Shown: positions 45,928-54,755 of the stretch, piece after piece | Layout: every line of letters begins with the position of its first letter | How positions within the stretch are numbered: the stretch's first letter is position 1 | Assembly: GCA_948471055.1 (NCBI GenBank) | Contig: CAOKQZ010000009.1 | Coordinates: forward strand, 1 to 62,922 | DNA length: 62,922 nt | From: an uncultured Clostridium sp. | GTDB taxonomy: Bacteria; Bacillota; Clostridia; TANB77; CAG-508 | Direction: 5' to 3' | The notes under the pieces: model-generated | The model's input: only the letters and a program-made list of their open reading frames with translations | Told to the model about the DNA's origin: nothing | Databases searched by the model: none | Position numbers and translations under genes: made by a program

Positions 45928-47232
45928 ATGAAAATAGGATATATATCACTTGGGTGTAGTAAAAATTTAGTCGATACAGAAATGATGATTGGTTTATTTG
46001 AAAAAAATGGGTTTGAAACGGTGAATGAACCAAGTAGGGCAGATGTCATATTAATCAATACTTGTGGCTTTATTGAGAGTGCCAAACAAGAGGCAATTAA
46101 TACGATTTTAGAAATGTGTGAATATAAAAAGAAACATTGCCAATATGTGATTGCCACAGGGTGTTTGGTAAAACGCTATCAAGAAGAACTTAAAAAAGCA
46201 ATTCCAGAGGTGGACTTATGGATTGGGTGTAACGATTATGAAGACTTTTGGAAAGAAGTTTCTTGTGTATTACCCAATATAAACAAGAAAGGTAATTTAA
46301 CATATGAAGAACGCCGAATTACAACAGGAGATAAAACCGCCTATTTAAAAATTGCAGAAGGTTGTAGTAATCATTGTACCTATTGTGCTATTCCAAGTAT
46401 TCGAGGCCCTTTTGTTAGTAGACAACAAGACGAAATTGTAAAAGAGGCAAAAATGTTAGTGGATAAAGGAATAGAAGAATTGATTGTGATTGCACAGGAT
46501 ACTACTAAATATGGAATCGATTTATATGGTGAGCCAAGACTTGCTAGTTTATTAAAAGAGTTAGAGAAAATTTCAAAACTAAAATGGATTCGTTTCTTGT
46601 ATTCCTATCCAGAAACCATAACAGAAGAACTGATTAAAACCGTAAAAAATAGTAAGAAAATTTGCCATTATTTTGATATTCCCATTCAACATATTGCAAA
46701 TCCAGTTTTAAAACGAATGAATCGCCATAGTGATGGAGAAAGCATACGAAATGTGATAAATAAAATACGAAACGAAATTCCTGATGTTATCTTAAGAACT
46801 ACGGTTATGGTAGGTTTTCCGGGAGAAACCAAAGAAGATTTTGAAGAATTATATGATTTTATCAAAGAAGTAAAATTTGATAAACTAGGAGCATTTGCCT
46901 ATTCCAAAGAAGAGGGAACTCCAGCCGAAAAATTAAATGGACACATTCATCCTCAAACAAAGAAGAAGAGATATAATCAAATTATGGCACTACAACAAGA
47001 AATATCAAAAGCCAAATTGCAAGAAAAAATAGGAAAGGTATATACAGTACTAATAGAAGGGATTTCTTTTGATAAAAAGTATTATATCGGAAGAACATAT
47101 ATGGATGTATTAGATTGTGATGGGGTTGTATTAATTGAAAATAAAACCAAGAAAACCGATAAGATTGGGCAATTTGTTAATTGCAAAATTGTTGATGTGA
47201 AAGATTATGATTTAATAGGGAAAATAAAGTAA
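45928..47232 (+). CDS. rimO: Ribosomal protein S12 methylthiotransferase RimO
   Basis: A 434-residue protein: N-terminal UPF0004 domain (ISLGCSKNLVDTE), radical-SAM motif CSNHCTYCAIP, RGPFVSR, and a C-terminal TRAM region. The SLGCSKN motif distinguishes RimO from MiaB. It adds a methylthio group to Asp of S12. AAGGAGG lies 6 bases upstream. Confidence 0.93.
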   Translation: MKIGYISLGCSKNLVDTEMMIGLFEKNGFETVNEPSRADVILINTCGFIESAKQEAINTILEMCEYKKKHCQYVIATGCLVKRYQEELKKAIPEVDLWIGCNDYEDFWKEVSCVLPNINKKGNLTYEERRITTGDKTAYLKIAEGCSNHCTYCAIPSIRGPFVSRQQDEIVKEAKMLVDKGIEELIVIAQDTTKYGIDLYGEPRLASLLKELEKISKLKWIRFLYSYPETITEELIKTVKNSKKICHYFDIPIQHIANPVLKRMNRHSDGESIRNVINKIRNEIPDVILRTTVMVGFPGETKEDFEELYDFIKEVKFDKLGAFAYSKEEGTPAEKLNGHIHPQTKKKRYNQIMALQQEISKAKLQEKIGKVYTVLIEGISFDKKYYIGRTYMDVLDCDGVVLIENKTKKTDKIGQFVNCKIVDVKDYDLIGKIK

Positions 47233-47292
47233 AGCTTATCATGTAATTTTTATCATTTTATACTTACTGATTGCAAACAAACTTCAAAGACC

Positions 47293-47350
47293 TTACAAAA
47301 AAGCCCCTTTAACAAGGGGGCTGTCGTGGAGCGACTGGGGGTTCTTATAA
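47293..47350 (+). repeat. Dispersed palindromic repeat, copy C
   Basis: Same orientation as copy A, with the first 31 bases identical; the second hairpin differs (GTCGTGGAGCGAC instead of GCCGCAAAGCGGC) but keeps its pairing. Confidence 0.7.
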
Positions 47351-47395
47351 GAAAAACTTTAGAACTTCTCCAATCTTTAAGTTTGAACATATAGT

Positions 47396-47929
47396 CTAAT
47401 AATTTTCAGCATTTATTTCAAAGAATGATTTTGGGTGTGCACATACAGGGCAAACTTCTGGTGCTTCTAAGCCAACGTGAATATGTCCACAGTTACGGCA
47501 TTTCCAAACAACAATACTTCCTTTTTTAAAGACAGTACCATCTTGAATATTTTCTAATAATTTACGATAACGTTCTTCATGGTGTTTTTCTACTTCACCA
47601 ATTTGGCGAAAACGATTCGCAATCTCTTTAAATCCTTCTTCTTCTGCTTCTTTAGCAAAACGAGCATACATATCGGTCCATTCGTAATTTTCTCCTGCTG
47701 CTGCGTCTGCAAGATTTTCCATGGTTGTCCCAATTCCATTTAGATATTTGAAATGAATTTTAGCATGTTCTTTTTCATTTTCTGCAGTTTCTAAGAAAAG
47801 TGCAGCGATTTGCTCATATCCTTCCTTTTTTGCGACACTTGCAAAATAGGTATACTTATTTCTTGCTTCTGACTCTCCAGAAAAAGCAGCTTTTAAATTT
47901 GCTTCTGTTTTTGAACCTTTTAGTTCCAT
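47396..47929 (-). CDS. rbr: Rubrerythrin
   Basis: A 177-residue protein: ferritin-like di-iron domain with [23 protein letters not shown] and [11 protein letters not shown], and a C-terminal rubredoxin-like domain with CRNCGHIH and CPVCAHP. It reduces peroxide in anaerobes using electrons from rubredoxin. AGGAGG lies about 9 bases upstream of the ATG at 47929. The host is therefore probably anaerobic. Confidence 0.94.
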   Translation of the reverse strand: MELKGSKTEANLKAAFSGESEARNKYTYFASVAKKEGYEQIAALFLETAENEKEHAKIHFKYLNGIGTTMENLADAAAGENYEWTDMYARFAKEAEEEGFKEIANRFRQIGEVEKHHEERYRKLLENIQDGTVFKKGSIVVWKCRNCGHIHVGLEAPEVCPVCAHPKSFFEINAENY

Positions 47930-48036
47930 TACATAATCCTCCTTAATTATAAAAATACTGCTACCATCATATTCTAATCAAATACAAAAGTCAAGAGTTA
48001 TAAGGAAAATGGATGAAAAAAATGTCGATAGATGTC

Positions 48037-48065
48037 TTGACAGTTATTCAAATAAAAGGTATAAT
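48037..48065 (+). promoter_or_regulatory. Consensus promoter upstream of the MATE gene
   Basis: TTGACA (48037-48042), 17 bases, TATAAT (48060-48065): full consensus. Confidence 0.8.
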
Positions 48066-48071
48066 AAATTA

Positions 48072-48165
48072 CTCTGTTGGAAAACTTAGCACAAGTAATG
48101 GAAACGAACATGATAAAAATCATGCCGAACAAACAACACATTTAAATGTGTTGTTTTTGTATGTG
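48072..48165 (+). ncRNA. Leader RNA with attenuator; guanidine-IV (mepA)-type riboswitch candidate
   Basis: The leader holds ACTT/AAGT and CATGAT/ATCATG hairpins, then a strong terminator ACAACACATTT/AAATGTGTTGT followed by TTTTGT (48133-48160), about 40 bases before the MATE start. A terminator inside a leader driven by a consensus promoter means conditional expression. The mepA-motif (guanidine-IV) riboswitch is known to precede MepA-like MATE genes in Clostridia, and the GAAAAC and CCGAAC segments recall it. I cannot fold or align it here. Confidence 0.5.
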
Positions 48166-48199
48166 CTAGTGATAATCAATAAAAAAAAGGAGGAAGAAA

Positions 48200-50191
48200 A
48201 TGAAATCACTAGATTTAGGAAAAGAAAAAATAGGAAAATTGCTGTTAGCATTTTCAGTGCCATGTATTATTTCACTAGTAGTTAATGCCATTTATAATAT
48301 GGTAGATCAAATTTTCATTGGTTGGGGTGTGGATTATTTAGGCAATGGTGCAACCAATATTATTTTTCCAATTACGGTTTTATGTTTAGCATTTTCTCTT
48401 ATGTTTGGCGATGGAACATCTGCTTATTTAAGTTTAAAATTAGGAGAGAAAAAGGAAAAAGAGGCACAAAAAGGAGTAGGAAATGGAATTTTAGCCTCGA
48501 TTATCTTATCGGTAATATTAGGTGTACTTATTCTCATTTTTCTACCAAAACTAATTACATTATTTGGTGGAACAGACCAATTAAGAACGTATGCAATGGA
48601 TTATGGTTATATCATTGCATTAGGAATTCCATTTATGATGATAGGAACTACCCTAAATTCCATTATAAGAGCAGATGGTTCACCTAAATATGCCATGTTT
48701 TCGATGATAACAGGAGCCGTTTTAAATATGATATTAGACCCAATTGCTATTTTTGGATTCCATATGGGGATAAAAGGAGCAGCGATTGCTACGGTTATTA
48801 GTCAAATGGTTACTTTTGCAATGAATATATGGTATCTAAAGAAGTTTAAAACAATTACCATTACCAAAAGTAGTTTTGTCCTTTCTTTTAAACGTATAAA
48901 AGATGTTGCAATGCTTGGTATTTCCTCTTTTATTACACAAATGGCAATTGTGATTGTCATTACCGTAGAAAATACATTATATAACTTATATGGAGCAAGT
49001 AGTAAATTTGGAACTGAAATTCCAATTACCGTACATGGAATTGTGATGAAAATCAATATGATTTTAACGAGTATTATTATTGGAATTGCAGCAGGAAGCC
49101 AGCCAATTGTAGGATATAATTATGGAGCAAAACAATATGGTAGAGTAAAACAAACACTAAAATGGGTGCTAATGTTAAGTACAATTGTATCTTTTGTATC
49201 GTTTATTTTATTCCAAACTATACCAGAAGCACTGATTGGTATTTTTGGTTCTGGGGATGAAATATACAATGAATTTGCCTGTGCAACGTTTCGAATTTTC
49301 TTATTATTGACAATATGTAATGGAGTTCAAATTTCCTCTGGTATCTTTTTCCAAGCAGTGGGAAAACCAACAAAATCAGCTTTTATTACGTTATCAAGAC
49401 AAATTTTATTTTATATACCAGTAGCCATTATTTTATCCCAATTTTATGGTGTAATGGGAGTATTATATGCAGGTCCTGTAGCAGATGGATTCGCTTTTTT
49501 GATTGCCATTATTCTACTGCTATTTGAAGTTAAAAAACTAAATCAGCCAGAAGAAGAAACAAAGAAAATAGAAAAAAATGAAGTACAAAGTAGGGAAAGT
49601 GAAAAAGAACATATAATTATTACGATTAACCGTGAATATGGTTCTGGTGGAAGATATGTAGGAGAATTGTTAGCTAAAAAACTAGGAATTGGTTTATATG
49701 ATAAAAACTTAATTTCGCTTATATCAAATGAGAGTGGGCTATCAGCTTCTTACATAGAGAAAAACGAACAAATAAGAAAAGACCAACTATTAGCCAATTT
49801 CAATTCACAATATTACAATAATTTAACCAATGATGATAACTTATTTTTAGCAGAAACCAACGCAATAAAAGAAATTGCAAAAAAAGGTTCTTGTGTGATA
49901 ATTGGAAGATGTGCAGATTATATTTTAAAAGAAGAGGAAAATGTAATAAAGGTTTTCTTATATAGTGATGAAAAAGGAAAAATAGAAAGAGCAACGACCT
50001 ATTATGGAATCGAACAGAAGGATGCAAAAAAAGAAATTGAGAAAATCAATAAAGCAAGACAAAAGCATTATAATCATTACACAGGACAAGAATGGAAAGA
50101 AGTAAGCAATTATGATATTAGTGTTAATGTAGACAAATTCGGTATAGAAAAAACCGTAGAAATGATAGAAAAAGTAGTAAAAACAAGATAA
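48200..50191 (+). CDS. MATE efflux transporter fused to a cytidylate-kinase-like domain
   Basis: A 663-residue protein. Residues 1-450 are a 12-helix MATE family transporter of the MepA type (LGKEKIGKLLLAFSVPCI; MVDQIFIGW; ADGSPKYAM). After a charged linker, residues about 470-663 form a cytidylate kinase-like NTPase with ITINREYGSGGRYVGELLA (P-loop-like), YDKNLISL and IIGRCADYIL. The fusion is in frame with no stop or ribosome site at the junction. Drug or guanidine export driven by Na+/H+ is the expected role; the kinase-like domain could sense nucleotides. Confidence 0.85.
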   Translation: MKSLDLGKEKIGKLLLAFSVPCIISLVVNAIYNMVDQIFIGWGVDYLGNGATNIIFPITVLCLAFSLMFGDGTSAYLSLKLGEKKEKEAQKGVGNGILASIILSVILGVLILIFLPKLITLFGGTDQLRTYAMDYGYIIALGIPFMMIGTTLNSIIRADGSPKYAMFSMITGAVLNMILDPIAIFGFHMGIKGAAIATVISQMVTFAMNIWYLKKFKTITITKSSFVLSFKRIKDVAMLGISSFITQMAIVIVITVENTLYNLYGASSKFGTEIPITVHGIVMKINMILTSIIIGIAAGSQPIVGYNYGAKQYGRVKQTLKWVLMLSTIVSFVSFILFQTIPEALIGIFGSGDEIYNEFACATFRIFLLLTICNGVQISSGIFFQAVGKPTKSAFITLSRQILFYIPVAIILSQFYGVMGVLYAGPVADGFAFLIAIILLLFEVKKLNQPEEETKKIEKNEVQSRESEKEHIIITINREYGSGGRYVGELLAKKLGIGLYDKNLISLISNESGLSASYIEKNEQIRKDQLLANFNSQYYNNLTNDDNLFLAETNAIKEIAKKGSCVIIGRCADYILKEEENVIKVFLYSDEKGKIERATTYYGIEQKDAKKEIEKINKARQKHYNHYTGQEWKEVSNYDISVNVDKFGIEKTVEMIEKVVKTR

Positions 50192-50199
50192 AACAATTG

Positions 50200-50243
50200 C
50201 CAAAGGCAGACCATGTGTCTGCCTTTGGTATTAGTTTTTTTGG
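50200..50243 (+). terminator. Terminator of the MATE fusion gene
   Basis: CCAAAGGCAGA pairs with TCTGCCTTTGG (50200-50228), followed by TATTAGTTTTTTT. Confidence 0.75.
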
Positions 50244-50266
50244 GTAAGAACGAGGCTGTCCTTACA

Positions 50267-51014
50267 TTACATGTTTTCAATAAACAATGCCTTTGCAATA
50301 TAGGGAAGTACATCCGTATATTCATACCAACCGAGACATTTTTGTTCCACCAAATTCTCCATTTGGATTAGATACATACACTTTAGAAATATTATCGGTT
50401 GCTAGTAATAACATATAATGAGAAGAAGTAGTCCATTTACTATTTGGCTTGTCCCAAACGCAAATTAAAATCGGTTTATCTTCTTTTAACCAATCAAAAA
50501 TATAATCTTTTTGAAAATAAGTGTCTGCATAAAGAAAATCGGAATTAACAAGATGAAAATATTTTTCTAATTCCACAGACATACGTTCACCAGCAAGATG
50601 AGAGGTTTTATTAGAAGTATATTTCTTTCGCAAATCTTCTGGGGTATCTTTCATACCATATCCACTTGCAAGAGTAGCAAGACATGTTATACCACAACCA
50701 TTTTCAGCCATGGTACCCCCCCAATAATAACGCTCTGCCCAAGGGCTATCTCCATTTTGTTTATATTCTTTATATGTTTTTCCATTTGCTGTTGTAAAAG
50801 TAGTAGAATACCCATTCCCATCAGGCACATAACTCTGTCCAACTCCAGAATAATGTTCATTTTTGGAAACAACTGGTGTTGTAAAGGAAATCGTTTGTGT
50901 ATCATCAGTAAAAAAACGATATCGTAAATAAACTCCACCAAGTAAAAAAATAATAAGAAGAAAAATCCATTTTAGACGGGAATAGGATTTTTTATGTTTT
51001 TTCTTTTTTTGCAT
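50267..51014 (-). CDS. Secreted C39-like cysteine peptidase, with +1 shift at CGG near the C-terminus
   Basis: An N-terminal membrane helix (about residues 14-30) is followed by a papain-like C39-type domain: ENGCGITCLATLASGYG (cysteine), SHYMLLLATD (histidine) and VSNPN. Frame 0 stops three codons after KMSR. Skipping the C of CGG (plus 50331-50333) gives GWYEYTDVLPYIAKALFIENM and a stop at 50267, for 248 residues. Without the shift the protein loses a plausible last 20 residues. GAGGTG lies 9 bases before the ATG. The role could be cell-wall or bacteriocin-leader processing. Confidence 0.8.
50331..50333 (-). other. CGG +1 recoding site 11 (C39-like)
   Basis: TCT-CGG-TTG in frame 0; skipping C gives TCT-GGT-TGG. 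Less certain than the others because the unshifted frame loses only the tail. Confidence 0.65.
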
Positions 51015-51223
51015 ATATTTTCACCTCAGAATTATTATAGCCAATTTTTTTAGTTCAGTTTTTAAGAAATTATGAAAAAGAGTTAAGATTTTCTTAAAAT
51101 GGTATAGAATCGTAGAAAAAGATATGATAAAAGTGATTGATATGAGAAAATAATGGAAAAGTAAATTAATTTTGAAACTTTTTTAAAAAAATAGTGCACG
51201 TATAGGGTGAAAGGGGATAGAAA

Positions 51224-51763
51224 ATGAGTACTCAAATCAAACTAAAAAATTTTGAAGAAATTTATCAACAAACCTACCAAGAAACCTTAAAATATATGAT
51301 TTCCCATTGTAATAATTTAGAAGATGTCAATGACTTAATACAAGAAACGTATGTGGAATTTTACAAAAAATTGAAGAGACTTGAAAAAATAGAGGTAGAG
51401 AAGAGTCAAGCTTTTTTGATTGGAATTGCAAAAAACATTATCAAAAAATATTATCGCTTTCATTATCAAAAACGAAGTAACATAATAGAGCTAGAAGGAT
51501 TAGAAGCAACCGATGAAAAAATAGACCTAGAAGTGCAATTTATTACCAAAGAAAATGTGGCACAAATTTGGGAAATATTAGAAAACAAAGATGTAAAAAT
51601 TGCAAAAATATTTTATCTTTACTATGGACTTGATATGAAAATTAAAGAAATAGCAGTCCAACTAAATTTAACCGAATCAGCAGTAAAAAACTACTTATAT
51701 CGAACGATAAAAGAATTAAAAAGAACGTTTTGGAAAGAGGGGGAGGAATATGAACAAAAATGA
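51224..51763 (+). CDS. ECF-type RNA polymerase sigma factor
   Basis: A 179-residue protein: sigma-2 region (CNNLEDVNDLIQETYVEFYK) and sigma-4 HTH (YGLDMKIKEIAVQLNLTESAVKNYLYR). Its stop overlaps the next gene by 14 bases, the usual arrangement with a cognate anti-sigma factor. It probably responds to an envelope signal. The intergenic region upstream probably contains its own promoter; GCACGTATA about 30 bases before the start could be part of it. Confidence 0.88.
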   Translation: MSTQIKLKNFEEIYQQTYQETLKYMISHCNNLEDVNDLIQETYVEFYKKLKRLEKIEVEKSQAFLIGIAKNIIKKYYRFHYQKRSNIIELEGLEATDEKIDLEVQFITKENVAQIWEILENKDVKIAKIFYLYYGLDMKIKEIAVQLNLTESAVKNYLYRTIKELKRTFWKEGEEYEQK

Positions 51764-52838
51764 AATCATCAAAGAGTATTTCGAAAAGGAATATGATAAA
51801 CAAAAAAATTATGAGGCAATTATGAAGAAAATAAAAGGGGGAAAGAGTATGAAAAAGAAAGTAATCAATACAGCAGCAATTTTTGTTATGATAGTAACAA
51901 TTGGGTTTGTAACACAAACGATATATGCAAACATTGCATGGAATATAGAATACAAAGAATATCAAAACAGAAACGTTATTACGAGAAATATTGCTATGGA
52001 GGAAGCACAAAAAGAAGGACAGTTAGAAAATCTTTCTATGGAATATTTAGTACAAGACGAAATTGCCATAAAAGTACAATCACTCATGATGACAAATGAC
52101 TATGTAGAGATTAGACTAGATATGAAGCTACCAAAAACACCAGAAAAAATTTCCTATGGTTATGCAATATATGATGAAAATAATAATATCTATGCTTTTT
52201 CACAAAGAATGTCAAAGGTAAACAAAAAGAATAATGTTTGGAAAAAGTTAAAGCAAGAATTAGGAATACCATCAAACTTAAATAATGTATTAAGCGATTT
52301 GGGAAGTAATAGTAGCTCTGGAATTGAAATGCGTTCAAGTACTGGATTTCCACATAGTAAAAAATTATATATTCGTATTTTTGATATTGGGTATGATATA
52401 TTGGAAAAAAGCGGAAAAGTACGAAATGTTTGTTTATCGGATAGTGAATGGCAATTTGAAATAGATGTACCAAAGAAGATTTACGAAAGAACAGAAATTG
52501 AATTAATGCTAAGCCAAGAAATTGAAGGCATTACCCTTAACAAAGCACAATTAAGCGAAACAGGTCTATCCATAAAAGTAAATATAAAAGATTTAAGAAA
52601 TTTTCTAATGTCAGGAAAAGATATGGATACCAAGGAATTTGATAAATTAAGAGATGCAGCATTTTATTTATCGGATGGAGAAGATAATATTTATATGGCA
52701 ACGGACATGGGCACAACTAAAAATAAAAACGAAATACAAGCAAAATTTGGAATAGGAAAGCAGGATTTAGATAAGAAAATATATTTAAATGTAAGCCTAA
52801 ACGATGTACAAGCAAAAATTCAGTTAGTAGAGAAATAA
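51750..52838 (+). CDS. Membrane anti-sigma factor with DUF4179-like domain
   Basis: A 362-residue protein. Residues 1-33 form a short cytoplasmic, sigma-binding-like segment, one membrane helix follows (about residues 37-55), then a large extracellular domain resembling DUF4179. GGGGGAGG lies 5 bases before the ATG, and translation is coupled to the sigma gene. It likely holds the sigma factor inactive until an external signal. Confidence 0.8.
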   Translation: MNKNEIIKEYFEKEYDKQKNYEAIMKKIKGGKSMKKKVINTAAIFVMIVTIGFVTQTIYANIAWNIEYKEYQNRNVITRNIAMEEAQKEGQLENLSMEYLVQDEIAIKVQSLMMTNDYVEIRLDMKLPKTPEKISYGYAIYDENNNIYAFSQRMSKVNKKNNVWKKLKQELGIPSNLNNVLSDLGSNSSSGIEMRSSTGFPHSKKLYIRIFDIGYDILEKSGKVRNVCLSDSEWQFEIDVPKKIYERTEIELMLSQEIEGITLNKAQLSETGLSIKVNIKDLRNFLMSGKDMDTKEFDKLRDAAFYLSDGEDNIYMATDMGTTKNKNEIQAKFGIGKQDLDKKIYLNVSLNDVQAKIQLVEK

Positions 52839-52846
52839 AAAATAAT

Positions 52847-52884
52847 TAACAAAGAGTAGGAAATATTGCCTACTCTTTGTTAGA
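52847..52884 (+). terminator. Hairpin after the sigma/anti-sigma operon
   Basis: TAACAAAGAGTAGG pairs with CCTACTCTTTGTTA (52847-52882); few Ts follow. Confidence 0.6.
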
Positions 52885-53004
52885 ATTAAACAGACCAATT
52901 TGCGTGTTTATGATTTTTATGTTAGAATTTGAAATAGGAAAGAGGTAAAAGAAAATCATTTAAAGTTAAATTATGAAACAGATATTAAATAAGGAGACAT
53001 AGAT

Positions 53005-53256
53005 ATGGAAATAAGAAAAATAGAATTAAATGATTTAGATAGAGTATTTGAATTACTAAATGAATTATATGAAAGCAAATTAAAATATGAGAAATTTAAA
53101 GAGATTTATAACTTAAAATTGAAGGATACAAATAGTTACTATATAGTAGCAATCTTAAATAATAAAATTGTAGGGATATTAACTTCTGAAAAAGAACAGC
53201 AAAGCAAACAAATGCAACATATTATATTTGTGATGTTTCAAATGACAAAGAAATAG
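53005..53256 (+). pseudogene. GNAT acetyltransferase N-terminal fragment
   Basis: The first 65 residues (MEIRKIELNDLDRVFELLNELY, YIVAILNNKIVGIL) are the start of a GNAT acetyltransferase, with a good GGAGA ribosome site. The core acetyl-CoA loop (Q/RxxGxG/A) is missing. The sequence runs directly into a fragment of an SDR gene in another frame, so this is a deletion chimera. Confidence 0.65.
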
Positions 53257-53798
53257 TAAATATCATTAATGAAATAGAAGTAAAATATAAAACAATAGAT
53301 TGTTTAATAAATTGTGCAGGTATATGGATATCTGGCGATTTATCAAAAATGGATAAGCCTATTTATAAAGAAATGAATGATTTGGAAAGAATAAAAAAAG
53401 TCATTGACACAAATGTATTTGGAACAATAGCAATGATTAAAAGTATATTTCCAATTATGAAAGAACAAGGCTATGGGCAAATTATCAATATTAATTCTCA
53501 AAGTGGAGTAATGTGTGAACCACCTTTTCCAATATATAACGCATCAAAAACAGGAGCCAATGCTTTTCGAAAAGCAATTCAAAATGATTTAGCACAAAGT
53601 AATATTAAGATAACAGATGTATGCCCAGGATTAATACAAACGGACTTTTATAAAAGGGCCAATAATGAATTGCCAGAAAATGTAATGAATACGGGATTAA
53701 CAACAGAAGATGTTGCAAATACTGTAAAATTTGTATTTGATTTACCACATGAAATTACAGTTCCTAGTATAGAAGTTAGAAATATCAAAAATTACTAA
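53211..53798 (+). pseudogene. Short-chain dehydrogenase (SDR) fragment lacking its N-terminus
   Basis: The frame reads NATYYICDVSND..., LINCAG, NVFGTIAMI, ININSQSG, YNASKTGANAF and DVCPGLIQTDF: the SDR catalytic Ser-Tyr-Lys is present. The N-terminal Rossmann glycine motif is absent, having been lost at the junction with the GNAT fragment near 53200. No CGG is involved. An ATG at 53349 could still make a truncated protein. Confidence 0.65.
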
Positions 53799-53831
53799 TA
53801 ATAAAAGGAAATAATTGATGTAAAAGTAGTA

Positions 53832-53854
53832 GAAATAGAATAATTGATATGTTA
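53832..53854 (+). repeat. 23-bp direct repeat, left copy
   Basis: Identical to 55401-55423. It ends a frame reading ...VKVVEIE-stop, similar to the ...TIEIE-stop end of the MBL gene at the other copy. The two copies bracket the MazF-like gene, its small RNA and the MBL gene. Confidence 0.6.
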
Positions 53855-53970
53855 GATACCCTCTATGATTGCATAATTTTTTGAAAAAACGAATGAAAAC
53901 AATCGACAAATACAAACATATGTTTTATACTATATAAGTATAATAATTTAAGGAATGAGGGAAACGAAAT

Positions 53971-54465
53971 ATGCTAGATTATGTAATAGAAAGTGTTAAG
54001 AAATATATAAATAGAGAGAATTTTAAAATACGTTTTGAATGGTTTATTCATAAATTTGATTTAATAGATAAATCCCAAACTTTAGAAGCTAGTAGAAAAA
54101 ATAAATTACATCCAATACGACCAAGAAAAGGTGAAATTTATTTAATTGAATTTGGACAAAACATAGGTAATGAACTATGTAATACACATATGGGAATTAT
54201 TATGCAAGATTCGATTAAGAATAGTATTTCAAGTACAGTAGTAGTAATACCAATCTCTAGTTCACCTAAATTGTATAATACGCATGAAAAAATACTGCAA
54301 GAGGATGTTATAGAAGGAAAATTAAACAAACTACCTTCAAAAGCAAAAGCAGAACAAATTACATGCATAGACAAAGCACGTTTAATTTATAAAGTAGGAG
54401 AGTTATCTAGTAATTTCATACACAGACTAGAAAAAAGACTTTTGAAAAATCTTGACATTGCTTAA
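53971..54465 (+). CDS. MazF/PemK-type toxin-like protein
   Basis: A 164-residue protein. Residues about 48-164 follow the MazF/PemK pattern: RPRKGEIYLIEFGQNIGNE, THMGIIMQDS, SSTVVVIPISSS, and a terminal EKRLLKNL helix. MazF-family toxins are mRNA endonucleases. There is a 47-residue N-terminal extension, and no antitoxin gene upstream or downstream. Instead, a small RNA with its own promoter begins just after the stop, and its -35 box lies inside the last codons. A GAGGG ribosome site precedes the ATG. Confidence 0.7.
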   Translation: MLDYVIESVKKYINRENFKIRFEWFIHKFDLIDKSQTLEASRKNKLHPIRPRKGEIYLIEFGQNIGNELCNTHMGIIMQDSIKNSISSTVVVIPISSSPKLYNTHEKILQEDVIEGKLNKLPSKAKAEQITCIDKARLIYKVGELSSNFIHRLEKRLLKNLDIA

Positions 54466-54479
54466 AAGTATGTTATAAT
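54452..54479 (+). promoter_or_regulatory. Promoter of small RNA copy 1
   Basis: TTGACA (54452-54457), 16 bases, TATAAT (54474-54479). It overlaps the end of the MazF-like gene. Confidence 0.7.
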
Positions 54480-54485
54480 TAAATT

Positions 54486-54577
54486 AATAAATATTTTCCA
54501 CGTAAGGTGGTACTTACTTATATAGAAATATATAAGGGCAATTTTAAGAGTAAGGTTTTAAAACCTTACTCTTTTTT
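54486..54577 (+). ncRNA. Toxin-linked small RNA, copy 1
   Basis: About 90 nt with three stems: GTAAG/CTTAC (54502-54517), TTATATA-GAAA-TATATAA (54518-54535) and terminator AGAGTAAGG/CCTTACTCT with TTTTTT (54547-54577). A homologous RNA lies at 62381-62464; the first stem there is GCAG/CTTGC, a paired change that supports a real fold. Both copies contain TATTTTCCACG and GTGGTACTT-like segments and both follow toxin genes. Class unknown. Confidence 0.7.
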
Positions 54578-54755
54578 GTATATATTTTATTCCATTGCAT
54601 ATTATATAATTGGATTAATCTAATTTGAGATTTTAGATCTCACTTATATATGGGAACTCATATAGTTTTGTTTAAGAAGTATCTTTTTATAAGGATGCTT
54701 CTTTATTTTTTGGTTAAGTTATGATATGATAAGGAAAAATTAGGAGGTATTCGTT
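54578..54755. other. Intergenic stretch with further hairpins
   Basis: Contains GAGAT/ATCTC near 54627-54640 and AAGAAG..ATC/GAT..CTTCTT followed by TTATTTTTT (54673-54711), the latter a likely terminator. No gene was seen. Confidence 0.4.

Noticed and set aside
34950..47350. Insertion sequences
   Set aside because: No transposase gene was found; the GC-rich repeats are short palindromic units only.
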